NCBI GenBank assembly: GCA_039934375.1
Contig: JBDTMH010000122.1
Span: 1-12,691 of the forward strand
Direction of reading: 5' to 3'
Source: CAISIP01 sp039934375
GTDB lineage: Bacteria; Pseudomonadota; Gammaproteobacteria; Burkholderiales; Burkholderiaceae_C
DNA: 12,691 nt
The notes under the pieces are model-generated. The model made no database searches and was not told the DNA's origin. It worked only from the letters and a program-made list of their open reading frames with translations. This document shows, one piece after another, positions 1 through 6,578 of the stretch (positions are counted from its first letter, which is position 1; each line of letters starts with the position of its first letter). The translations under genes were made by a program, and so were the position numbers.

Positions 1-48
1 GGCAGTTTCAATACGCAGATTCGCGTATGCAGCGATCTGGGCATGTAG
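1..48 (+). CDS. possible 3' end of an upstream gene (partial)
   Basis: Frame 1 is open from the window edge and reads GSFNTQIRVCSDLGM before a TAG stop at 46-48. Only 15 residues are visible, so no family can be named. It is listed because the frame ends cleanly and the next gene on the same strand starts about 160 bases later. A chance open frame of this length is quite possible. Confidence 0.3.
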   Translation, partial: GSFNTQIRVCSDLGM

Positions 49-206
49 GAGGCCGCCGACAACATCTCGTGCGGAAAATAACCGGGACAACGCGCGTTTG
101 CCTACTAGGCCAATTTTCAAGGGCTTTGTAACCTTCATTCACACTGCAAATCGGCAGTGGGAGCTGCAAGGGCAGCCTTCACAACACAACCCTGGAGTAA
201 AGCATC

Positions 207-476
207 ATGAACATCATCATTTGGTTGATCATCGGCGGCGTCATTGGATGGCTCGCAAGCCTCGTCATGAAAACGGACGGGCAGCAAGGCGTTTTCCTCA
301 ACGTGATTGTCGGCATCATCGGCGCGATGATCGGCGGCTGGGTGCTGTCACCGCTGTTTGGTGTGGCCACGATCAACCAGGACAACTTCAGCCTGCCCGG
401 CCTGCTGGTGTCATTTCTGGGCGCAGTCATTTTGCTGGCCATCGTGAACCTGGTCCGCCGCGGCACGACACGCTAA
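207..476 (+). CDS. GlsB/YeaQ/YmgE-family small membrane protein
   Basis: An 89-residue, strongly hydrophobic protein of the GlsB/YeaQ/YmgE family (also called transglycosylase-associated protein family). Three membrane segments are visible, at about residues 2-20, 29-52 and 63-84, separated by a short polar loop (KTDGQQG) and by the NQDNF loop. The glycine-rich helices (GGVIGW, GIIGAMIGGW) are typical of the family, as is the full length of about 80-90 residues. Family members are inner-membrane proteins often induced by envelope or general stress; their biochemical role is unknown. GGAG at 193-196 stands 9-10 bases before the ATG and supports this start. The next gene, a glycine-zipper protein, begins 28 bases after the stop and is probably co-transcribed. 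Confidence 0.9.
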   Translation: MNIIIWLIIGGVIGWLASLVMKTDGQQGVFLNVIVGIIGAMIGGWVLSPLFGVATINQDNFSLPGLLVSFLGAVILLAIVNLVRRGTTR

Positions 477-504
477 TAAATCTATCCAAAGGAGGGAACA
501 TACC

Positions 505-1035
505 ATGGCAAGCAACACGACGTTTAATACTTCGGGCAACGATGCCAATCGCGATCCAATCACGGGCACGCCTGGTGCACACCCGGTCGGAACAGGCATT
601 GGCGCTATCCTTGGCGGCGCCGCTGCGGGCGCCGCAACCGGCACCGTGGCAGGGCCCGTGGGCACAGTGATCGGTGCCGCCATCGGCGCAGTGGCCGGCG
701 GACTCGCGGGAAAAGGAGTCGCGGAGTCGATTGATCCGACGGTGGAGGACGGATACTGGCGGGACAACTACAGCAGCCGTCCGTATGTGAACAACAAGCT
801 GGCCTACGACGAATACCGTCCGGCCTATGGGTATGGCGTTAGCGCCTACCAAAAATATGCGGGCCGCAAGTTCGAGGATGTGGAAGGAGACCTGTCGCGC
901 GGCTGGAACGACGCGCGCGGCGCATCTTCTCTGGAATGGGATGGCGCCAAAAACGCTACGCGAGACGCCTGGAACCGCGTCAGCGACAGGGTGGAACGCG
1001 CTATACCGGGCGACTCTGATCGGGACGGCAAGTAG
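505..1035 (+). CDS. glycine-zipper domain protein, function unknown
   Basis: A 176-residue protein with a polar N-terminus (1-27), a glycine/alanine-rich glycine-zipper segment (about 28-71, with GAILGG, GAAAGAATG, GAAIGAVAGG) and a polar C-terminal half rich in Tyr, Trp, Arg and Asp (YWRDNYSSRPYV, YDEYRPAYGYG, two later Trp-containing motifs at about 134-158). Glycine zippers pack as membrane-inserted helical hairpins. No signal peptide or lipobox is visible, so insertion as a hairpin is the simplest reading. A perfect-looking AAGGAGG Shine-Dalgarno lies 9 bases before the ATG, which suggests efficient translation. The gene follows the GlsB-like gene closely and is followed by a strong terminator, so the pair forms a short operon. 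I know of similar uncharacterised proteins in Burkholderiales but cannot assign a function. Confidence 0.85.
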   Translation: MASNTTFNTSGNDANRDPITGTPGAHPVGTGIGAILGGAAAGAATGTVAGPVGTVIGAAIGAVAGGLAGKGVAESIDPTVEDGYWRDNYSSRPYVNNKLAYDEYRPAYGYGVSAYQKYAGRKFEDVEGDLSRGWNDARGASSLEWDGAKNATRDAWNRVSDRVERAIPGDSDRDGK

Positions 1036-1060
1036 ACACATTTCAAGGCCTGTTCCGCTG

Positions 1061-1116
1061 CGCCCTCGCGCCGGCTGTCGACCGACAGCCTGGCGCCAGG
1101 GCGTTGTGTTTTTCTG
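1061..1116 (+). terminator. strong Rho-independent terminator
   Basis: A long hairpin follows the glycine-zipper gene by 25 bases. The arms CGCCCT (1061-1066) and AGGGCG (1098-1103) pair, then GCGCC (1068-1072) with GGCGC (1092-1096) after a C/C mismatch, then GGCTGTC (1073-1079) with GACAGCC (1084-1090), with T1091 bulged. The loop is the four bases 1080-1083. A U-rich tail (TTGTGTTTTTCT, 1104-1115) follows directly. It should end the two-gene transcript and insulate the protease gene downstream. Confidence 0.85.
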
Positions 1117-1164
1117 CCTCAGCGCAGGCGAAATAACGACCGGTCGGCGATCGCAACCACAACC

Positions 1165-1235
1165 AAGCCGACAATGTAAATAATGCTGTTCAAATTGTTT
1201 TCTCTTTGCTGATTTCGAAAGTTTTCGAACTGAAC
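1165..1235. promoter_or_regulatory. AT-rich leader with TTCGAA inverted repeat upstream of the protease gene
   Basis: Between the terminator and the protease ATG is an AT-rich patch that contrasts with its GC-rich surroundings. It contains TTCGAAA (1214-1220), two bases, then TTTCGAA (1223-1229), an exact 7-base inverted repeat in which each half is itself nearly palindromic. GTTCA- and TGAAC-like ends flank it. This could be an operator or overlap a promoter. I found no convincing -35/-10 pair, so the exact promoter is not called. Bases 1236-1354 hold no other gene that I can support. Confidence 0.35.
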
Positions 1236-1354
1236 TGCGTACATGCTCCTCGCCCCGGGCACGTGCTACATGCATACCGTGGCGCGCAGGATCCTGTCCG
1301 TATGCCGACGCACACAAGCAGCGCTCCTTGCGCAGGGCGCCATCAAGGACTGCC

Positions 1355-3445
1355 ATGACAGACTTGCCCAAGGCCGATGACGCTGCCCAGCCTGCGAGAC
1401 GCGCGGCACTTGTCCTCAAGAAGGCCGCTGGTCGGCTGCTGGACTGGTTCGTGTTTCAGTCGCTCGCCGTCAAGTTGACGATTCTGACAATGGCGCTGCT
1501 GATTCCCATCACCGCCGTTTATTCGTTCACTTTTGTCCGGAAACAAGCCGCAGTGGCGGAGCAGGTCAAAGCCATGGCGGTTGCCGGTATACCGGGCGAT
1601 GGTCCGTGGGCGTTCAACATCAAGCTGCCGGTGGTGCTGGGAAGCGGTTCAATGCTGGGCTTCCTTGAAACCAACCCGGTGCAGCGCATTACCGTGGTCT
1701 ACGAACCGCTGACGTGGAGCGTGTCCGAGCGCATCGTGCTGATTGAATCGCAGGGCAGGCAGTATGCGTATTACCCGAGCGACATGGAGACTGCGATTTT
1801 CACGGACAAGGCGGCCACTGCGGCGTGGGGCAACAAGATGGTATTTGTACCGCGCAGCGAGCTGGGTGTTGACGCCATGGCGATATTCGAGCGGCTGGAC
1901 TTGCGCTTCGCCGGTTCGCGCCCGCTTTCGGAGAAGAACAGCTGGAAGGCCGGCGTCAGCGGCATGTTGTCGGCTGCGCTCAGCTTGAGCCTGTTGGCCT
2001 TCGTTTACTTCCAGCTCAGGGTTCAGTTCAAGTCGCTCAAGTTCATCGAACCGACGCAGGTGCAGGGCTCCATCGACGACCTGGTGGGCATGGACGACAT
2101 CAAGGCCGAGGTAGCCCAGATCAAGGACCAATACCAGCGCCGCGGGGCGTATGCGGAATACGGCATTCGCAAACCCTTCAACGTCATGTTCAGCGGCCCC
2201 GCTGGTACCGGCAAGACCAAGCTGGCCAGCTACCTCGCCAAGGAACTGCGGCTTCCGATCCTGTTCCACTCCGCGACCAACCTGGAAACGGGCTATGTTG
2301 CCGGAGGCTCGAAAACACTCAGCCGCATCATGGCGATGGCCAAGCGGCGCAAGAAGTGCATCATCTTCCTGGACGAGGCGCAGGATCTTTTCATGAAGCG
2401 CGGTGGACGCCGCAAGTTTGACGACGACACGGCCAACACGCTGTTGTCGGTGCTGGACGGTGTGCGCACCGGGAACGAGGCCGAGATCATCTGGATCGTG
2501 GCCAGCAATTTCAACAGCGAAACCATGCAGATGGACGAGGCCATGCTGCGGCGCTTCCAGATGAAGGTGGACTTCCGCATGCCCAACCGCGAAGAGCGGC
2601 TGGCGATCATCAACCACTATCTGCATGAGCGCTCCATCAAGGTGCTGCCCGACCTGGACCTGCGCCACCTGGTGGACGTGACCGAAGGCCGCAGTCCGGC
2701 CGATCTGGAAACCATTGTCAATCAGGCCGGGATAACCGCCGTGCAGGCGGGGCAGATGATAGGTGCCGGCACCCTGATGCAGGCCGCCGAGCGCGTGCTC
2801 GTCGGCAATGTCAACGCCCACACCACACAGGACCGCGAGCGTGACCGCCGCATCATCGCCGTGCACGAACTCGGGCATTTCCTTGTGGATCTGGAACACG
2901 AACGCACACTGGCCCACGGCGACTGGGAGGGCCTCATCGCCAGCATGAAGACCATCAAGATATCGCTCAAGGCCAATCCGCGCAACAACGCTTTGGGATT
3001 CGTGTTCCACAAGCAGGGCACCAACCTGCTGAAGACCAAGGGCGACATCGAGCACGATGTGCGGGTGCTGCTGGGCGGCATGGCCAACGAAGAAATCTTC
3101 TTTGGTGAGCAAGGCACGACCAATGGGGCGCACAACGACATCACGCGCGTCACACAGTTGCTGCACCACGCCGTGGGCGAGATGGGCATGTACCGCAAGA
3201 CGCGCCTGAACTTTGGTGCGCTCGGCAAGGACAAACACGGCGCAGGGGCGGCGCCGGATGCGCAAACCCGCGACATCATGGAAGCACAGAGCGAGCGTCT
3301 GTATGGTGAAACCAAGGCCGTGCTGGTGCGGCACAAACCGTTGACCGAGCATCTGCTTGGCAAGTTGCTGGAAGCCGGGGAGATGAGCCTCAGTGAGGTC
3401 CTGTTGGAGATCCGAAGTTTCGAGAATGACGCTCAGCGCGGCTGA
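1355..3445 (+). CDS. FtsH-like membrane AAA+ zinc metalloprotease (M41 family), non-canonical
   Basis: A 696-residue ATP-dependent membrane protease. The order is: basic N-terminus; membrane helix (about 38-61); extracytoplasmic domain (about 62-198); membrane helix (about 199-221); AAA+ domain with Walker A GPAGTGKT (281-288), aromatic pore loop GYVAGG (Tyr314), Walker B CIIFLDEAQD (Glu341), sensor-1 Asn385 and adjacent arginines LRRF (399-400); then an M41 peptidase domain with zinc motif HELGH (504-508) and the expected third-ligand Asp in NGAHNDI (Asp595). By family knowledge it would unfold and degrade membrane or cytoplasmic substrates as a hexamer. It is not housekeeping FtsH: that enzyme has a shorter periplasmic loop, HEAGH and an LRPGRFDR finger region. 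The ATG at 1355 is chosen over upstream TTG at 1328 because AAGGA (1345-1349) is spaced 5 bases from it. It stands alone, after a terminator and convergent with the TRAP operon. Confidence 0.9.
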   Translation: MTDLPKADDAAQPARRAALVLKKAAGRLLDWFVFQSLAVKLTILTMALLIPITAVYSFTFVRKQAAVAEQVKAMAVAGIPGDGPWAFNIKLPVVLGSGSMLGFLETNPVQRITVVYEPLTWSVSERIVLIESQGRQYAYYPSDMETAIFTDKAATAAWGNKMVFVPRSELGVDAMAIFERLDLRFAGSRPLSEKNSWKAGVSGMLSAALSLSLLAFVYFQLRVQFKSLKFIEPTQVQGSIDDLVGMDDIKAEVAQIKDQYQRRGAYAEYGIRKPFNVMFSGPAGTGKTKLASYLAKELRLPILFHSATNLETGYVAGGSKTLSRIMAMAKRRKKCIIFLDEAQDLFMKRGGRRKFDDDTANTLLSVLDGVRTGNEAEIIWIVASNFNSETMQMDEAMLRRFQMKVDFRMPNREERLAIINHYLHERSIKVLPDLDLRHLVDVTEGRSPADLETIVNQAGITAVQAGQMIGAGTLMQAAERVLVGNVNAHTTQDRERDRRIIAVHELGHFLVDLEHERTLAHGDWEGLIASMKTIKISLKANPRNNALGFVFHKQGTNLLKTKGDIEHDVRVLLGGMANEEIFFGEQGTTNGAHNDITRVTQLLHHAVGEMGMYRKTRLNFGALGKDKHGAGAAPDAQTRDIMEAQSERLYGETKAVLVRHKPLTEHLLGKLLEAGEMSLSEVLLEIRSFENDAQRG

Positions 3446-3480
3446 CAAGAACGCCGATGCGCCCGGCCTCCTGCATGAGA

Positions 3481-3500
3481 CCGCCGAAACTCGTCGGCGG
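3481..3500. other. hairpin between convergent genes
   Basis: CCGCCGA (3481-3487) and TCGGCGG (3494-3500) form a perfect 7-base-pair stem around a 6-base loop, 36 bases after the protease stop codon. There is no T tract on either strand, so it is not a classical intrinsic terminator. It may still contribute to 3'-end formation between the convergent transcripts. A second, weaker inverted repeat (GCACG 3648-3652 with CGTGC 3662-3666) lies just past the dctM stop. The remaining 3446-3681 stretch shows no gene I can support. Confidence 0.35.
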
Positions 3501-3681
3501 GGGAATCGGCTCCTCATGCCACCCGCCGTGGTCAGCTTGCCGGGCGAATAGGTTCAGGTAGGCGCCGACGAGCGGGGCGCGTACATTGGCCTGTAACTGT
3601 GTGCCGAGGGGAGCAACCGCAGTCAAGACCACGCCAACTTTGCTGGAGCACGCCTTGGCGCCGTGCATTGAACAAGGCTGC

Positions 3682-4962
3682 TTAGTAACCCAGCGCCCGT
3701 GGCAGGGTGGTGACCACAGCCGGGAAGAACATACAGACCACCAGCACGGTGTACATCATGGCGATGAAGGGCCAGGCGTTGCGCACCAGTTCGCGCATGC
3801 TCACGCCCGTGACGCCGCAGACCACAAAAAGCACCACCCCTACCGGCGGTGTCAGCATCCCGATCACCAAGTTCAGCACGAACAGAAAGCCGAAATGCAG
3901 GGGGTCGATACCGTACTGCAGAGCAATCGGATGCAGCAGAGGTACCAGCATGATGTAAGCGGCGTTCGACTCCAGAAACATGCCCACGACGAACAGCAGC
4001 ACCGACACCAGGGCCAGGAAGACCAGGGGGTCCGAGGTGAAAGCCCGCAGCGCCTGCGACAGGGTTTGGGGCAGCAGGTCCACCGTCATCAGGTAGGTGA
4101 TCACCGACGCGAAGGCAATCAGTGCGCCCACCACGGCGGAGGTGATACCGGCACGAATCACCAGACCGGGCAGGTCACGCACCGAGAGCTGGCGCGTGAT
4201 GAAGAAGCCGATCACCAGCGCATAAACCACAGCAATGGCAGCGCCCTCGGTGGCTGTGAAGGCCCCCCCCACGATGCCGCCAATCACCAGCACCGGCATG
4301 ACCAGCACAATCGCCGAGCGGCGCAGTTCATGCAGAACATGGTCGATGCGGAAGGGCTCACCCGTCACGGCCCAGCCGCGACGGGTGGCAATCCAGGAGC
4401 ACAGCGCCATGAAACCGATGGTGATGAACAAGCCGGGGACGACCCCGGCCATGAACATGCCACCCACAGAAACTGACGATCCGGCCATGAAGGCATACAC
4501 GATCATGGCGCCGCTGGGCGGGATGATGGGTCCGAGGTTGGCGGCGGCAGCCACCAGGGCGGCGGCGAACCCCTTGTCGTAGATTTTGCTCAGAGGCGGC
4601 ACCATGATGGCCGACAGCGCGCTCGCGTCCGACACTGCAGCCCCCGACACGGTGGCCAGCCCGGCCCCCGCGAGCATGGTGACATGGGCCATGCCGCCGC
4701 GCACCCGCCCCACCATCGAATTGGCCAGAGAGATCAGGCGCTCGACAATGCCTGCCTTGATCATCAGCTCACCCGCCAGCATGAAGAACGGAATGGACAT
4801 CAGAGGGAAAGAGTTGACCGAATGCATCATGCGCTGCGGCACCATGGACAAATCCACGCCCGTGGCCCACAGGGCGCAGAGTGCGGCAACACCCATGGCA
4901 AAAGCGATGGGCAGGCCCAAGCAGGCCAGCGCCATGAAACCGATGACGACGGCGGTGCTCAT
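3682..4962 (-). CDS. dctM: TRAP transporter large permease, DctM subunit
   Basis: A 426-residue, almost entirely hydrophobic protein with about 12 membrane segments, the usual length for DctM/SiaM large permeases. It is the transport channel of a TRAP system, which uses an ion gradient to import a solute delivered by DctP. Hallmarks visible are FPLMSIPFFMLAGELM (about 52-67), GAAVSDASALSAIMVPPL (about 107-124), LGPIIPPSG (143-151) and a matching LTPPVG in the C-terminal half; these reflect the inverted-repeat fold. An in-frame extension to 5103 exists, but ATG at 4962 is preferred: it forms an ATGA overlap with the dctQ stop, has AGGAG 7 bases upstream and begins at the conserved first helix. 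Eight consecutive cytosines (plus strand 4263-4270) lie inside the gene. It is the last gene of the operon. Confidence 0.95.
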   Translation of the reverse strand: MSTAVVIGFMALACLGLPIAFAMGVAALCALWATGVDLSMVPQRMMHSVNSFPLMSIPFFMLAGELMIKAGIVERLISLANSMVGRVRGGMAHVTMLAGAGLATVSGAAVSDASALSAIMVPPLSKIYDKGFAAALVAAAANLGPIIPPSGAMIVYAFMAGSSVSVGGMFMAGVVPGLFITIGFMALCSWIATRRGWAVTGEPFRIDHVLHELRRSAIVLVMPVLVIGGIVGGAFTATEGAAIAVVYALVIGFFITRQLSVRDLPGLVIRAGITSAVVGALIAFASVITYLMTVDLLPQTLSQALRAFTSDPLVFLALVSVLLFVVGMFLESNAAYIMLVPLLHPIALQYGIDPLHFGFLFVLNLVIGMLTPPVGVVLFVVCGVTGVSMRELVRNAWPFIAMMYTVLVVCMFFPAVVTTLPRALGY

Positions 4963-5501
4963 TCTGCAGCTCCTGGAACGGCCAGCGGTGGTCCTTCGAT
5001 GGTGATCCGTACAAGGTGCAGACCCGAGAGTAGCGCACTCAGACCCACGGGCACGATGAACCAGCCCACGCTCCAGTCCAGGGAGGTCATCAGCTCGTCC
5101 CACTGTTCACGCGCCACACCCAAGGCGGCCCAGGCAATCGCCAGCATCATGGCCGCGCTGAGCGCTGCGGCAATCCGACGCAAGGCGGTCTGCACAGCCG
5201 GCGGAAACTGGTTGATGACCACATCGATGCCGATGTGCGCGCCTTGACGCACCCCCAGCGGAATCGCCAGAAAAATGCTCCAGACGAACGCCAGTCGCGA
5301 TATTTCCTCGGCCCAGTCGAGAGACATGTTGAATCCATAGCGCAGCAAAACCTGTACTGACACCACCCCCACCATGGTGGCGACGGACACCAGCAGCAGC
5401 ACCATGGTTACGTGGTCCAGCACGCTGAGCACACGACCCGACCAGCGGGTGGTGTCGTAAACGGCAGGCAACACCGGGGGGCGCAGAACAGTTTCGGACA
5501 T
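4959..5501 (-). CDS. dctQ: TRAP transporter small permease, DctQ subunit
   Basis: A 180-residue membrane protein with four predicted helices (about 31-53, 67-86, 108-130 and 145-165), the standard topology of DctQ small permeases that pair with DctM in the inner membrane. Family-type motifs visible are LLRYGFN (52-58), WAEEISRLAF (63-72) and GVRQGAHIGID (83-93). The gene starts 10 bases after the dctP stop; AAGG overlapping that stop codon can serve as ribosome site. Its own TGA overlaps the dctM ATG by four bases (ATGA), implying translational coupling of the two permease subunits. The N-terminal tail of about 28 residues before the first helix is a little long but not abnormal. Confidence 0.93.
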   Translation of the reverse strand: MSETVLRPPVLPAVYDTTRWSGRVLSVLDHVTMVLLLVSVATMVGVVSVQVLLRYGFNMSLDWAEEISRLAFVWSIFLAIPLGVRQGAHIGIDVVINQFPPAVQTALRRIAAALSAAMMLAIAWAALGVAREQWDELMTSLDWSVGWFIVPVGLSALLSGLHLVRITIEGPPLAVPGAAE

Positions 5502-5511
5502 GGCAGCGGCC

Positions 5512-6516
5512 TTAGTGCTTGGCGGCTTCGGCCAGGACCTGGTTCACCAGATCGGCACCGGCGCGTTTTTTCACGCCTTCGAGCACGGCGGCCATCGACA
5601 CCTTGCGCATTTCTTCCTTCACTGCAGGCGATATTTCGGTGTATGTCATGGTCTTCTTGAGGTTCTCCAGTGCCGTGGCCTCGGCGGTGATCGCCAGCTT
5701 GCGCTGCTCGGCAATGGTGGTGGTCATCGCTTGGCGGATGATTTTTTGCTGCTCGGGCTTGAGTTGGTCAAAGGCCTTCTTGCTGGCCACCACCGCAATA
5801 AGGTCGAAGAAGTGGCCTGAGTTGCTCAGGTATTTCTGAACCTCGTTGTAGCGGCCGGCGCTGATCACGGTGTAGGGGTTTTCCTGACCGTCCACGACGT
5901 GTTGCTCCAGTGCGGAATAGATCTCCTTGACATCCATCGCCACAGGATTGGCACCCAGCGCGCGGAAGGTGGCCAGGTGGGTTTCGTTGGGCTGCAGGCG
6001 AATTTTGAGCCCCTTCAGGTCGGCGATCGATTGCAGCGGTGCCCGGCTGTTGGTCACGTGGCGCATGCCCAGCTCCATCCAGCCCAGCGAGATAAAGCCC
6101 TTGTCCTGCAGTTTCTTGTCGATGGCATCACCGACCGGGCCGTCGATCACACGGAAGGCAAGTTCACGGTTGGTGAACAGAAAAGGCAGGCTCACAGCTT
6201 CAAGCTCGGGTGCGATACGCGAGAGAAAGGCCGCCCCCACCCAGGTCAGCGCCAATGTGCCCGAGCGCACGGCGTCCACGTTTTCCTTGGCGCCACCGAG
6301 CTGCATGGCCGGGAACACGTCCACCTGCAATTGGTTGTTGCTCAGGCGGGCAATTTCCTTCTTGAACACCTGTTCCACGGCCACACTGCTGGGATGCTCT
6401 GTGGCGAAGTTGCCCGCGATCTGCAGCTTCTGCTGCGCGTGGGCGGCGGGGGTGAATGCCAGAGTGATGGCCAGCGAAATGGGGGTCAGAATGCGGGCAA
6501 GAAGCGTGGTTTTCAT
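5512..6516 (-). CDS. dctP: TRAP transporter solute-binding protein, DctP family
   Basis: A 334-residue periplasmic binding protein. Residues 1-27 form a signal peptide (basic MKTTLLAR start, hydrophobic core, cleavage after AHA-27). The mature protein carries DctP-family signatures: the Arg in GLKIRLQ (Arg173), which in this family usually salt-bridges a ligand carboxylate; LGANPVAMDVKEIYSALEQ (about 188-205); and VVDGQENP (207-214). It would capture the substrate and hand it to DctQM. The reading frame extends to 6582, but ATG at 6516 gives a proper signal peptide and has AGGA about 8 bases upstream. It lies 62 bases downstream of the racemase-like gene and 10 bases before dctQ. The ligand is not identifiable; the context suggests a cyclic ureide or a derivative, probably with a carboxylate. 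Confidence 0.95.
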   Translation of the reverse strand: MKTTLLARILTPISLAITLAFTPAAHAQQKLQIAGNFATEHPSSVAVEQVFKKEIARLSNNQLQVDVFPAMQLGGAKENVDAVRSGTLALTWVGAAFLSRIAPELEAVSLPFLFTNRELAFRVIDGPVGDAIDKKLQDKGFISLGWMELGMRHVTNSRAPLQSIADLKGLKIRLQPNETHLATFRALGANPVAMDVKEIYSALEQHVVDGQENPYTVISAGRYNEVQKYLSNSGHFFDLIAVVASKKAFDQLKPEQQKIIRQAMTTTIAEQRKLAITAEATALENLKKTMTYTEISPAVKEEMRKVSMAAVLEGVKKRAGADLVNQVLAEAAKH

Positions 6517-6578
6517 GGCGAGGTCCTGGGTTGGTGGGGTGACTGGATGGTGGTGAAAGGATATCGGATGCTCAAGGC

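Noticed and set aside
1649..3517. A 622-codon minus-strand open frame opposite the FtsH-like protease
   Set aside because: It is a mirror of GC-rich codons of a gene with intact AAA+ and M41 motifs; its translation is His/Gln/Val-rich with no recognisable domain and no ribosome site.
3390..3668. A 92-codon minus-strand frame just beyond dctM
   Set aside because: Codon use is moderately coding-like, but it has no ribosome site, overlaps the end of the protease gene and resembles no family I know. It could be a remnant, but I cannot support it.
3586..4476. A 296-codon plus-strand frame very rich in His and Gln opposite dctM
   Set aside because: The composition is that of an antisense shadow of a hydrophobic membrane protein; no motif supports it.
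4963..5103. 47-residue N-terminal extension of DctM
   Set aside because: It lies antisense-free but inside dctQ in another frame, lacks conserved sequence, and the ATG at 4962 has a ribosome site and ATGA coupling.
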